DNA of 64,000 nucleotides, from positions 62,454,910-62,518,909 of the forward strand of contig CM047431.1 in NCBI GenBank assembly GCA_026168455.1, written 5' to 3'. The DNA comes from Theocolax elegans (Eukaryota; Arthropoda; Insecta; Hymenoptera; Cerocephalidae). This document shows, in pieces, positions 1 through 13,000 of the stretch. The notes beneath the pieces were generated by a model. That model was not told the origin of the DNA. It did no database searches and saw only the letters and a list, made by a program, of their open reading frames with translations. The position numbers were made by a program, and so were the translations under genes. Positions within the stretch are counted from its first letter, which is position 1; each line of letters begins with the position of its first letter.

Positions 1-236
1 ATATTTTTACTTACGCGAGAAGTAGCGGGAATATTTATTATATATTTATTATACTTTAATTTATAGCATTTATATAATAATTATTTTATTGTTATAAATA
101 AATTACTCAATATTTTGTAAATAATGAAAATTATTAATTGTTTAATCGAATTTCCGCATAAAGAGCACATTCATGTAAATTAAAAATAATTAAAAATCCA
201 CATTGGCTACCGTAATACACCTCATGAGGATCTAGA

Positions 237-276
237 AGGCTAGTCGAATTCCACGTCGCGTCTGGTCGACTAGCCT
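237..276 (+). repeat. Conserved stem-loop of the satellite core (example)
   Basis: AGGCTAGTCGA at 237-247 and TCGACTAGCCT at 266-276 are perfect 11-bp inverted repeats around an 18-nt loop (ATTCCACGTCGCGTCTGG). The stem is kept in nearly every monomer of both arrays, while the loop shows TTC/TCC, CTGG/CTGC/CTTC and CGCG/CGTG variants. The structure itself is seen in the sequence; any function is unknown. Confidence 0.9.
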
Positions 277-484
277 CCTAGGTCCGAGCGATCGGATATT
301 TTTACTTACGCGAGAAATAGCGGGTATATTAATTTTTGGAAATAAATTCGTAATCTTTTGTAAATAATTAAAATTATTAAATATTAACTAGAACTTTCGC
401 TATAGCGGGCACATTCATGTAAATATAAATAAATTAAAATTTCAAGTTGGCTTCCGTAATACACCCCATGAGGATCTAGAAGGC

Positions 485-727
485 TAGTCGAATTCCACGT
501 CGCGTCTGGTCGACTAGCCTCCTAGGTCCGAGCGCTCGGATATTTTTACTTACGCGAGAAATAGCGGGTATATTAATTTTTAGAAATAAATTCGTAATCT
601 TTTGTAAATAAATAAATTATTAAATATTAACTAGAACTTTCGCTATAGCGGGCACATTCATGTAAATATAAATAAATTAAAATTTCAAGTTGGCTACCAT
701 AATACATTTCATAAGCATCTAGAAGGC
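485..727 (+). repeat. Representative short (~243-bp) satellite monomer
   Basis: This is one unit of the short class, taken from just after AGGC of one core to AGGC of the next. The AT spacer runs TATATTAATTTTTAGAAATAAATTCGTAATC and then reaches CTTTCGCTATAGCGGGCACATTCATGTAAAT. The same class, with minor spacer variants, makes up essentially the whole of the inverted array at 44535-59199. Confidence 0.9.
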
Positions 728-1022
728 TAGTCGAATTTCACGTCGCGTCTTCTCGACTAGCCTCGTAGCTCCGAGCGCGCGCATATTTTTACTTACGCGA
801 GAAGTAGCGGGAATATTTATTATTTATTTATTATACTTTAATTTATAGCATTTATATAATAATTATTTTATTGTTATAAATAAATTACTCAATATTTTGT
901 AAATAATGAAAATTATTAATTGTTTAATCGAATTTACGCATAAAAAGCACATTCATGTAAATTAAAATTAATTAAAAATCCACATTGGCTACCGTAATAC
1001 ACCTCATGAGGATCTAGAAGGC
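728..1022 (+). repeat. Representative long (~295-bp) satellite monomer
   Basis: One unit of the long class. The core is the same as in the short class, but the spacer is about 50 bp longer and unlike it: it carries TTTATAGCATTTATATAATAATTATTTTATTG and AATGAAAATTATTAATTG, and the CGCTATAGCG dyad is replaced by ACGCATAAAAAGCAC or CCGCATAAAGAGCAC. The long class is absent from the array at 44535-59199, so it is specific to array A in this window. Confidence 0.88.
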
Positions 1023-4000
1023 TAGTCGAATTCCACGTCGCGTCTGGTCGACTAGCCTCCTAGGTCCGAGCGCGCGCATATTTTTACTTACGCGAGAAGT
1101 AGCGGGAATATTTATTATTTATTTATTATACATTAATTTATAGCATTTATATAATAATTATTTTATTGTTATAAATATATTACTCAATATTTTGTAAATA
1201 ATGAAAATTATTAATTGTTTAATCGAATTTCCGCATAAAGAGCACATTCACGTAAATTAAAAATAATTAAAAATCCACATTGGCTACCGTAATACACCTC
1301 ATGAGGATCTAGCAGGCTAGTCGAATTTCACGTCGCGTCTGCTCGACTAGCCTCGTAGGTCCGAGCGCTCGGATATTTTTACTTACGCGAGAAATAGCGG
1401 GTATATTTATTATTATAAAAAAAATTCGTAACCTTTTGTAATTAATAAAAATAATTAATTATTAACTCGAACTTACGCTATAGCGGGCACATTCATGTAA
1501 ATAAAAATAAATCAAAAATTAATATTGGCTATCGAATGACACCTGTTCAGGATCTAGAAGGCTAGTCGAATTCCACGTCGCGTCTGGTCGACTAGCCTCC
1601 TAGGTCCGAGCGCTCGGATATTTTTAGTTACACGAGAAATAGAGGGTATATTTATTATAATAAATAAAATTCGTAACCTTTTGTAATTATTCAAAATAAT
1701 TAAATATTAACTCGAACTTACACTATAGCGGGCACGTTCATGTAAATAAAAGTAAATAAAAAATTAATTTTGGCTACCGAATTACACCTGTTCAGGATCT
1801 AGAAGGCTAGTCGAATTCCACGTCGTGTCTGGTCGACTAGCCTCGTAGGTCCGAGCGCGCGCATATTTTTACTTACGCGAGAAATAGCGGGAATATTAAT
1901 TTTTAGAAATATATTCGTAATCTTTTTAACTAAATAAATTAATTAAATATTAACTCGAACTTACGCTGTAGCAAGTACATTCATGTAAATAAAAATAAAT
2001 TAAAAATTCAAATTGGCTACCAAAATACACTTCATAAGAATCTAGAAGGCTAGTCGAATTTCACGTCGCGTCTGCTCGACTAGCCTCGTAGGTCCGAGCG
2101 CGCGCATATTTTTACTTACGCGAGAAGTAGCGGGAATATTTATTATTTATTTATAATATTTTAATTTATAGCATTTTATAATAATTATTTTATTGTTATA
2201 AATAAATTACTCAATATTTTGTAAATAATGAAAATTATAAATTGTTTAATCGAATTTCCGCATAAAGAGCACAGTCATGTAAATTAAAAATAATTAAAAA
2301 TCCACATTGGCTACCGTAATACACCTCATGAGGATCTAGAAGGCTAGTCGAATTCCACGTCGCGTCTGGTCGACTAGCCTCCTAGGTCCGAGCGATCGGA
2401 TATTTTTACTTACGCGAGAAATAGCGGGTATATTAATTTTTGGAAATAAATTCGTAATCTTTTGTAAATAATTAAAATTATTAAATATTAACTAGAAACT
2501 TTCGCTATAGCGGGCCATTCATGTAAATATAAATAAATTAAAATTTCAAGTTGGCTACCGTAATACACCTCATGAGGATCTAGAAGGCTAGTCGAATTCC
2601 ACGTCGCGTCTGGTCGACTAGCCTCCTAGGTCCGAGCGATCGGATATTTTTACTTACGCGAGAAATAGCGGGTATATTAATTTTTAGAAATAAATTCGTA
2701 ATCTTTTGTAAATAAATAAATTATTAAATATTACTAGAACTTTCGCTATAGCGGGCACATTCATGTAAATATAAATAAATTAAAATTTCAAGTTGGCTAC
2801 CATAATACATTTCATAAGCATCTAGAAGGCTAGTCGAATTTCACGTCGCGTCTTCTCGACTAGCCTCGTAGCTCCGAGCGCGCGCATATTTTTACTTACG
2901 CGAGAAGTAGCGGGAATATTTATTATTTATTTATTATACTTTAATTTATAGCATTTATATAATAATTATTTTATTGTTATAAATATATTACTCAATATTT
3001 TGTAAATAATGAAAATTATTAATTGTTTAATCGAATTTCCGCATAAAGAGCACATTCATGTAAATTAAAATTAATTAAAAATCCACATTGGCTACCGTAA
3101 TACACCTCATGAGGATCTAGCAGGCTAGTCGAATTCACGTCGCGTCTGCTCGACTAGCCTCCTAGGTCCGAGCGCTCGGATATTTTTACTTACGCGAGAA
3201 ATAGCGGGTATATTTATTATTATAAAAAAAATTCGTAACCTTTTGTAATTAATAAAAATAATTAATTATTAACTCGAACTTACGCTATAGCGGGCACATT
3301 CATGTAAATAAAAATAAATCAAAAATTAATATTGGCTATCGAATGACACCTGTTCAGGATCTAGAAGGCTAGTCGAATTCCACGTCGCGTCTGGTCGACT
3401 AGCCTCCTAGGTCCGAGCGCTCGGATATTTTTAGTTTACGAGAAATAGAGGGTATAGTGATTATATAAATAAAATTCGTAATCTTCTGTAACTAATTAAA
3501 ATTATTAAATATTAACTCGAACTAACGCTATAGCGTGCACATTCATGTAAATAAAAGTAAATTAAAAATTAATTTTGGCTCCCGAATTACACCTGTTCAG
3601 GATCTAGAAGGCTAGTCGAATTCCACGTCGTGTCTGGACGACTAGCCTCGTAGGTCCGAGCGCGCGCATATTTTTACTTACGCGAGAAATAGCGGGAATA
3701 TTAATTTTTAGAAATATATTCGTAATCTTTTGTAACTAAATAAATTAATTAAATATTAACTCGAACTTACGCTATAGCGGGCACATTCATGTAAATAAAA
3801 TAAATTAAAATTTCAAGTTATCTACCATAATACATTTCATAAGCATCTAGAAGGCAAGTCGAATTTCACGTCGCGTCTGCTCGACTAGCCTCGTAGATCC
3901 GGGCGCGCGCATATTTTTACTTACGCGAGAAGTAGCGGGAATATTTATTATATATTTATTATACTTTAATTTATAGCATTTATAATAATTATTTTATTGT

Positions 4001-7000
4001 TATAAATAAATTACTCAATATTTTGTAAATAATGAAAATTATTAATTGTTTAATCGAATTTCCGCATAAAGAGCACAGTCATGTAAATTAAAAATAATTA
4101 AAAATCCACATTGGCTACCGTAATACACCTCATGAGGATCTAGAAGGCTAGTCGAATTCCACGTCGCGTCTGGTCGACTAGCCTCCTAGGTCCGAGCGAT
4201 CGGATATTTTTACTTACGCGAGAAATAGCGGGTATATTAATTTTTGGAAATAAATTCGTAATCTTTTGTAAATAATTAAAATTATTAAATATTAACTAGA
4301 ACTTTGGCTATAGCGGGCACATTCATGTAAATAAAAATAAATCAAAAATTAATATTGGCTACCGAATTACACCTGTTCAGGATCTAGAAGGCTAGTCGAA
4401 TTCCACGTCGCGTCTGGTCGACTAGCCTCCTAGGTCCGAGCGCTCGGATATTTTTACTTTACGAGGAAAAACATTATTATTTATTTTATTATACTTTAAT
4501 TTATAGCATTATATATAATTATTTTATTGTTATAAATAAATTACTCAATATTTTTGTAAATAATGAAATTATTAATTGTTTACTCGAATTTACACACATA
4601 AAAAGCACATTCATGTAAATTAAAATTAATTAAAATCCACATTGGCTACCGTAATACACCTCATGAGGATCTAGAAGGCTAGTCGAATTCCACGTCGCGT
4701 CTGGTCGGGACTAGCCTCCTAGGTCCGAGCGCGCGCATATTTTTACTACGCGCGAAGTAGCGGGAATATTTATTATTATTTATTATACATTAATTTATAG
4801 CATTTATATAATAATTATTTTATTGTTATAAATAAATACTCATTATTTTGTAAATAATGAAAATTATTAATGGTTAATTCGAATTTCCGCATAAAGAGCA
4901 CATTCATGTAAATTAAAAACTAATTAAAAATCCACATTGGCTACCGTAATACACCTCGTGAGGATCTAGCAGGCTAGGTCGAATTCCACGTCGCGTCTGG
5001 TCGACTAGCCTCCTAGGTCCGAGCGATCGGATATTTTACATACGCGAGAAATAGCGGGTATATTTATTATTATAAAATAAATTCGTAATCTTTTGTAATT
5101 AATAAAAGTATTAATTATTAACTCAAACTTACGCTATAGTGGGAACATTCATGTAAATAAAAAATAATCAAAAATTAATATTGGCTACCGAATTACACCT
5201 GTTCAGGATCTAGAAGGCTAGCCGAATTTCACGTCGCGTCTGGTCGACTAGCCTCCTAGGTCCGAGCGCTCGGATATTTTTATTTTTACGAGAAATAACG
5301 AGTATAGTGATTATTATAAATAAAATTCGTATTCTTCTGTAACTAATTAAAATTATTAAATAGTAACTCGAACTTAACGCTATAGCGGGCCACATTCATG
5401 TAAATAAAAATAAATCAAAAATTAATTTTGGCGTACCGAATTACACCTGTTCAGGATCTAGAAGGCTAGTCGAATTCCACGTCGCGTCTGGTCGACTAGC
5501 CTCGTAGGTCCGAGCGCGCGCATATTTTTACTTACGCGAGAAATAGCGGGATATTAATTTTTAGAAATATATTCGTAATCTTTTGTAAATAAATAAATTA
5601 TTAATATTAACTAGAACTTTCGCTATAGCGGGCACATTCATGTAAATAAATAAATTAAAATTTCAAGTTGGCTACCATAATACATTTCATAAGCATCTAG
5701 AAGGCTAGTCGAATTTCACGTCGCGTCTTCTCGACTAGCCTCGTAGGTCCGAGCGCGCGCATATTTTTACTTACGCGAGAAGTAGCGGGAATATTTATTA
5801 TTTATTTATTATACTTTAATTTATAGCATTTAATAATAATTATTTTATTGTTATAAATAAATTACTCAATATTTTGTAAATAATGAAAATTATTAATTGT
5901 TTAATCGAATTTCCGCATAAAGAGCACATTCATGTAAATTAAAAATAATTAAAAATCCACATTGGCTACCGTAATACACCTCTTGAGGATCTAGCAGGCT
6001 AGTCGAATTTCACGTCGCGTCTGCTCGACTAGCCTCGTAGGTCCGAGCGCTCGGATATTTTTACTTACGCGAGAAATAGCGGGTATATTTATTATTATAA
6101 AAAAAATTCGTAACCTTTTGTAATTATTCAAAATAATTAAATATTAACTCGAACTTACACTATAGCGGGCACGTTCATGTAAATATAAGTAAATAAAAAA
6201 TTAATTTTGGCTACCGAATTACACCTGTTCAGGATCTAGAAGGCTAGTCGAATTCCACGTCGTGTCTGGTCGACTAGCCTCGTAGGTCCGAGCGCGCGCA
6301 TATTTTTACTTACGCGAGAAATAGCGGGAATATTAATTTTTAGAAATATATTCGTAATCTTTTGTAACTAAATAAATTAATTAAATATTAACTCGAACTT
6401 ACGCTATAGCGGGCACATTCATGTAAATAAAAATAATTAAAATTTCAAGTTATCTACCATAATACATTTCATAAGCATCTAGAAGGCAAGTCGAATTTCA
6501 CGTCGCGTCTGCTCGACTAGCCTCGTAGATCCGGGCGCGCGCATATTTTTACTTACGCGAGAAGTAGCGGGAATATTTATTATATATTTATTATACTTTA
6601 ATTTATAGCATTTATATAATAATTATTTTATTGTTATAAATAAATTACTCAATATTTTGTAAATAATGAAAATTATTAATTGTTTAATCGAATTTCCGCA
6701 TAAAGAGCACATTCATGTAAATTAAAAATAATTAAAAAATCCACATTGGCTACCGTAATACACCTCATGAGGATCTAGAAGGCTAGTCGAATTCCACGTC
6801 GCGTCTGGTCGACTAGCCTCCTAGGTCCGAGCGATCGGATATTTTTACTTACGCGAGAAATAGCGGGTATATTAATTTTTGGAAATAAATTCGTAATCTT
6901 TTGTAAATAATTAAAATTATTAAATATTAACTAGAACTTTCGCTATAGCGGGCACATTCATGTAAATAAAAATAAATTAAAATTTCAAGTTGGCTACCAT

Positions 7001-10000
7001 AATACATTTCATAAGCATCTAGAAGGCTAGTCGAATTTCACGTCGCGTCTGCTCGACTAGCCTCGTAGGTCCGAGCGCGCGCATATTTTTACTTACGCGA
7101 GAAGTAGCGGGAATATTTATTATATATTATTATACTTTAATTTATAGCATTTATATAATATTATTTTATTGTTATAAATAAATTACTCAATATTTTGTAA
7201 ATAATGAAAATTATTAATGTTTAATCGAATTTCCGCATAAAGAGCACATTCATGTAAATTAAAAATAATTAAAAATCCACATTGGCTACCGTAATACACC
7301 TCATGAGGATCTAGAAGGCTAGTCGAATTCCACGTCGCGTCTGGTCGACTAGCCTCCTAGGTCCGAGCGATCGGATATTTTTACTTACGCGAGAAATAGC
7401 GGGTATATTAATTTTTAGAAATAAATTCGTAATCTTTTGTAAATAATTAAAATTATTAAATATTAACTGAACTTTCGCTATCGCGGGCACATTCATGTAA
7501 ATATAAATAAAATTAAATTTCAAGTTGGCTACCATAATACATTTCATAAGCATTCTAGAAGGCTAGTTCGAATTTCACGTCGCGTCTCTCGACTAGCCTC
7601 GTAGGTCCGAGCGCGCGCATATTTTACGTACGCGAGAAGTAGCGGCAATGATTTATTATTTATTTATTATACTTTAATTTATAGCTTTATATAATCATAT
7701 TATTTTATGGTTATAAATATAAATTACTCCATATTTTGTAAATAATGAAAATTATTAATTGTTTAATCGAATTTACACATAAAAAAGCACATTCATGTAA
7801 ATTAATTAATTAAAAATCCACATTGGCTACCGTAATACACCTCATGAGGATCTAGAAGGCTAGTCGAATTCCACGTCGCGTCTGGTCGACTAGCCTCCTA
7901 GGTCCGAGCGCGCGCATATTTTTACTTACGCGAGAAGTAGCGGGAATATTTATTATTTATTTTATTATACATTAATTTATAGCATTATATAATAATTATT
8001 TTATTGTTAGTAAATAAATTACTCAATATTTTGTAAATAATGAAAATTATTAATTGTTTAATCGGAATTTCCGCATAAGAGCACATTCAGGTAAATTAAA
8101 AATAATTAAAAATCCACATGGCTACCGTAATACACCTCTTGAGGATCTAGCAGGCTAGTCGAATTTCACGTCGCGTCTGCTCGACTAGCCTCGTAGGTCC
8201 GAGCGCTCGGATATTTTTACTTACGCGAGAATAGCGGGTCTATTTATTATTATAAAAAAATTCGTAACCTTTTGTAATTATTCAAACTAATTAAATATTA
8301 ACTCGAACTTACACTATAGCGGGCACGTTCATGTGAATATAAGTAAATAAAAATTAATATTGGCTATCGAATGACACCTGTTCAGGACTAGAAGGCTAGT
8401 CGAATTCCACGTCGCGTCTGGTCGACTAGCCTCCTAGGTCCGAGCGCTCGGATATGTTTAGTTACACGAGAAATAGAGGGTATATTTATTATAATAAATA
8501 AAATTCGGAACCTTTTGTAATTATTCAAATAATAAATATTAAGTCGAACTTACACTATAGCGGGCACGTTCCATGTAAATAATAAGTAACTAAAAAATTA
8601 TTTGGCTACCGAATTACACCTGTTCAGATCTAGAAGCTAGTCTATTCCACGTCGTGTCTGGTCGACTAGCCTCGTAGGTCCGAGCGCCGCGCAGTATTTT
8701 TACTTACGCCGAGAAATAGCGGGAATATAAATTTTTAGAAATATATTCGTAATCTTTTGTAACTAAATAAATTAATTAAATATTAACTCGAACTAACGCT
8801 ATAGCGTGCACATTCATGTAAATAAAAATAAATTAAAATTTCAAGTTGGCTACCATAATACATTTCATAAGCATCTAGAAGGCTAGTCGAATTTCACGTC
8901 GCGTCTGCTCGACTAGCCTCGTAGGTCCGAGCGCGCGCATATTTTTACTTACGCGAGAAGTAGCGGGAATATTTATTATTTATTTATTATACTTTAATTT
9001 ATAGCATTTATATAATAATTATTTTATTGTTATAAATAAATTACTCAATATTTTGTAAATAATGAAAATTATTAATTGTTTAATCGAATTTACGCATAAA
9101 AAGCACATTCATGTAAATTAAAATTAATTAAAAATCCACATTGGCTACCGTAATACACCTCATGAGGATCTAGAAGGCTAGTCGAATTCCACGTCGCGTC
9201 TGGTCGACTAGCCTCCTAGGTCCGAGCGCGCGCATATTTTTACTTACGCGAGAAGTAGCGGGAATATTTATTATTTATTTATTATACATTAATTTATAGC
9301 ATTTATATAATAATTATTTTATTGTTATAAATAAATTACTCAATATTTTGTAAATAATGAAAATTATTAATTGTTTAATCGAATTTCCGCATAAAGAGCA
9401 CATTCATGTAAATTAAAAATAATTAAAAATCCACATTGGCTACCGTAATACACCTCTTGAGGATCTAGCAGGCTAGTCGAATTCACGTCGCGTCTGCTCG
9501 ACTAGCCTCGTAGGTCCGAGCGCTCGGATATTTTTACTTACGCGAGAAATAGCGGGTATATTTATTATTATAAAAAAAATTCGTAACCTTTTGTAATTAT
9601 TCAAAATAATTAAATATTAACTCGAACTTACACTATAGCGGGCACGTTCATGTAAATATAAGTAAATAAAAAATTAATTTTGGCTACCGAATTACACCTG
9701 TTCAGGATCTAGAAGGCTAGTCGAATTCCACGTCGTGTCTGGTCGACTAGCCTCGTAGGTCCGAGCGCGCGCATATTTTTACTTACGCGAGAAATAGCGG
9801 GAATATTAATTTTTAGAAATATATTCGTAATCTTTTGTAACTAAATAAATTAATTAAATATTAACTCGAACTTACGCTATAGCGGGCACATTCATGTAAA
9901 TAAAAATAAATTAAAATTCAAGTTATCTACCATAATACATTTCATAAGCCATCTAGAAGGCAAGTCGAATTTCACGTCGCGTCTGCTCGACTAGCCTCGT

Positions 10001-13000
10001 AGATCCGGGCGCGCGCATATTTTACTTACGCGAGAAGTAGCGGGAATATTTATTATATATTTATTATACTTTAATTTATAGCATTTATATAATAATTATT
10101 TTATTGTTATAAAAATTACTCAATCTTTTGTAAATACTGAAAATTATTAATTGTTTAATCGAATTTCCGCATAAAGAGCACATTCATGTAAATTAAAAAT
10201 AATTAAAATCCACATTGGCTACCGTAATACACCTCATGAGGATCTAGAAGGCTAGTCGAATTCCCGTCGCGTCTGGTCGACCTAGCCTCCTAGGTCCGAG
10301 CGATCGGATATTTTTACTTACGCGAGAAATAGCGGGTATATTAATTTTTGGAAATTAAATTCGTAATCTTTTGTAAATAATTAAAATTATACATATTAAC
10401 TAGAATCTTTCGCTATAGCGGGCACATTCATGTAATATAAATAAATCAAAAATTAATTTTGGCTTCCGTAATACACCTCATGAGGATCTAGAAGGCTAGT
10501 CGAATTCACGTCGCGTCTTCTCGACTAGCCTCGTAGCTCCGAGCGCGCGCATATTTTTACTTACGCGAGAAGTAGCGGGAATATTTATTATTTATTTATT
10601 ATACTTTAATTTATAGCATTTATATAATAATTATTTTATTGTTATAAATAAATTACTCAATATTTTGTAAATAATGAAAATTATTAATTGTTTAATCGAA
10701 TTTACGCATAAAAAGCACATTCATGTAAATTAAAATTAATTAAAAATCCACATTGGCTACCGTAATACACCTCATGAGGATCTAGAAGGCTAGTCGAATT
10801 CCACGTCGCGTCTGGTCGACTAGCCTCCTAGGTCCGAGCGCGCGCATATTTTTACTTACGCGAGAAGTAGCGGGAATATTTATTATTTATTTATTATACA
10901 TTAATTTATAGCATTTATATATAATTATTTTATTGTTATAAATAATTCTCAATATTTGTAAATTAAATTATTAATTGTTTAATCGAAGTCCGGCCAGCCA
11001 TTCATGTAAATAAAATAAATCAAAAATTAATTTTGGCTATCCGTAATACACCATCGATGAGGATCTAGAAGGCTAGTCGAATTTCACGTCGCGTCTGGTC
11101 GACTAGCCTCGTAGTCCGTGCGCGCGGATATTTTTACTTACACGAGAAATAGAGGGTAATATTATTATATAATATAAATTCGTAACCTTTTGTAATTAAT
11201 TCAATAATATTAAATATTACCTCGAACTTACGCTATAGCGGGCACGTTCATGTAAATAAAAGTAATAAAAATTAATTTTGGCTACCGAATTACACCTGTT
11301 CATGAGCTAGAAGGCTAGTCGAATTCCACGTGGTGTCTGGTCGACTAGCCTCCTAGGTCGCACGGATATTTTTACTTATGTGAGAAATAGCGGTATATTT
11401 ATTATAATAAATAAAATTCGTAATTTTTTGTAAATATTGAAAATAATCAAATATAAACTCGAACTTACGCTATAGCGGGCACATTCATGTAAATAAAAAT
11501 AAATCAAAAATTAATTTTGGCTACCGTAATACACCTCATGAGGATCTAGAAGGTTAGTCGAATTCCACGTCGCGTCTGGTCGACTAGCCTCCTAGGTCCG
11601 AGCGCTCGGAAATTTTTACGTACGCAAGAAATAGCGGGTATATTTATTATTATAAATCAAATTCGTAACGTTTTGCAAACAATCAAAATAATTATTATTA
11701 ACTCGCAGTGACGCTATAGCGGCCACATTCATGTAAATAAAAATAAATCAAAAATTAATTTTGGCTTCCGTAATACACCTCATGAGGATCTAGAAGGCTA
11801 GTCGAATTTCACGTCGCGTTTGGTCGACTAGCCTCGTAGGTCCGTGCGCGCGGATATTTTTACTTACACGAGAAATAGAGGGTATATTTATTATAATAAA
11901 TAAAATTCGTAACCTTTTGTAATTATTCAAAATAATTAAATATTAACTCGAACTTACGCATTAGCGGGCACGTTCATGTAAATAAAAGTAAATAAAAAAT
12001 TAATTTTGGCTCCCGAATTACACCTGTTCAGGATCTAGAAGGCTAGTCGAATTCCACGTCGTGTCTGGACGACTAGCCTCGTAGGTCCGAGCGCGCGCAT
12101 ATTTTTACTTACGCGAGAAATAGCGGGAATATTAATTTTTAGAAATATATTCGTAATCTTTTGTAACTAAATAAATTAATTAAATATTAACTCGAACTTA
12201 CGCTATAGCGGGCACATTCATGTAAATAAAAATAAATTAAAATTTCAAGTTATCTACCATAATACATTTCATAAGCATCTAGAAGGCAAGTCGAATTTCA
12301 CGTCGCGTCTGCTCGACTAGCCTCGTAGATCCGGGCGCGCGCATATTTTTACTTACGCGAGAAGTAGCGGGAATATTTATTATATATTTATTATACTTTA
12401 ATTTATAGCATTTATATAATAATTATTTTATTGTTATAAATAAATTACTCAATATTTTGTAAATAATGAAAATTATTAATTGTTTAATCGAATTTCCGCA
12501 TAAAGAGCACATTCATGTAAATTAAAAATAATTAAAAATCCACATTGGCTACCGTAATACACCTCATGAGGATCTAGAAGGCTAGTCGAATTCCACGTCG
12601 CGTCTGGTCGACTAGCCTCCTAGGTCCGAGCGATCGGATATTTTTACTTACGCGAGAAATAGCGGGTATATTAATTTTTGGAAATAAATTCGTAATCTTT
12701 TGTAAATAATTAAAATTATTAAATATTAACTAGAACTTTCGCTATAGCGGGCACATTCATGTAAATATAAATAAATTAAATTTCAAGTTGGCTTCCGTAA
12801 TACACCCCATGAGGATCTAGAAGGCTAGTCGAATTCCACGTCGCGTCTGGTCGACTAGCCTCCTAGGTTCCGAGCGCTCGGATATTTTTACTTACGCGAG
12901 AAATAGCGGGTATATTAATTTTTAGAAATAAATTCGTAATCTTTTGTAAATAATAAATTATTAAATATTAACTAGAACTTTCGCTATAGCGGGCACATTC

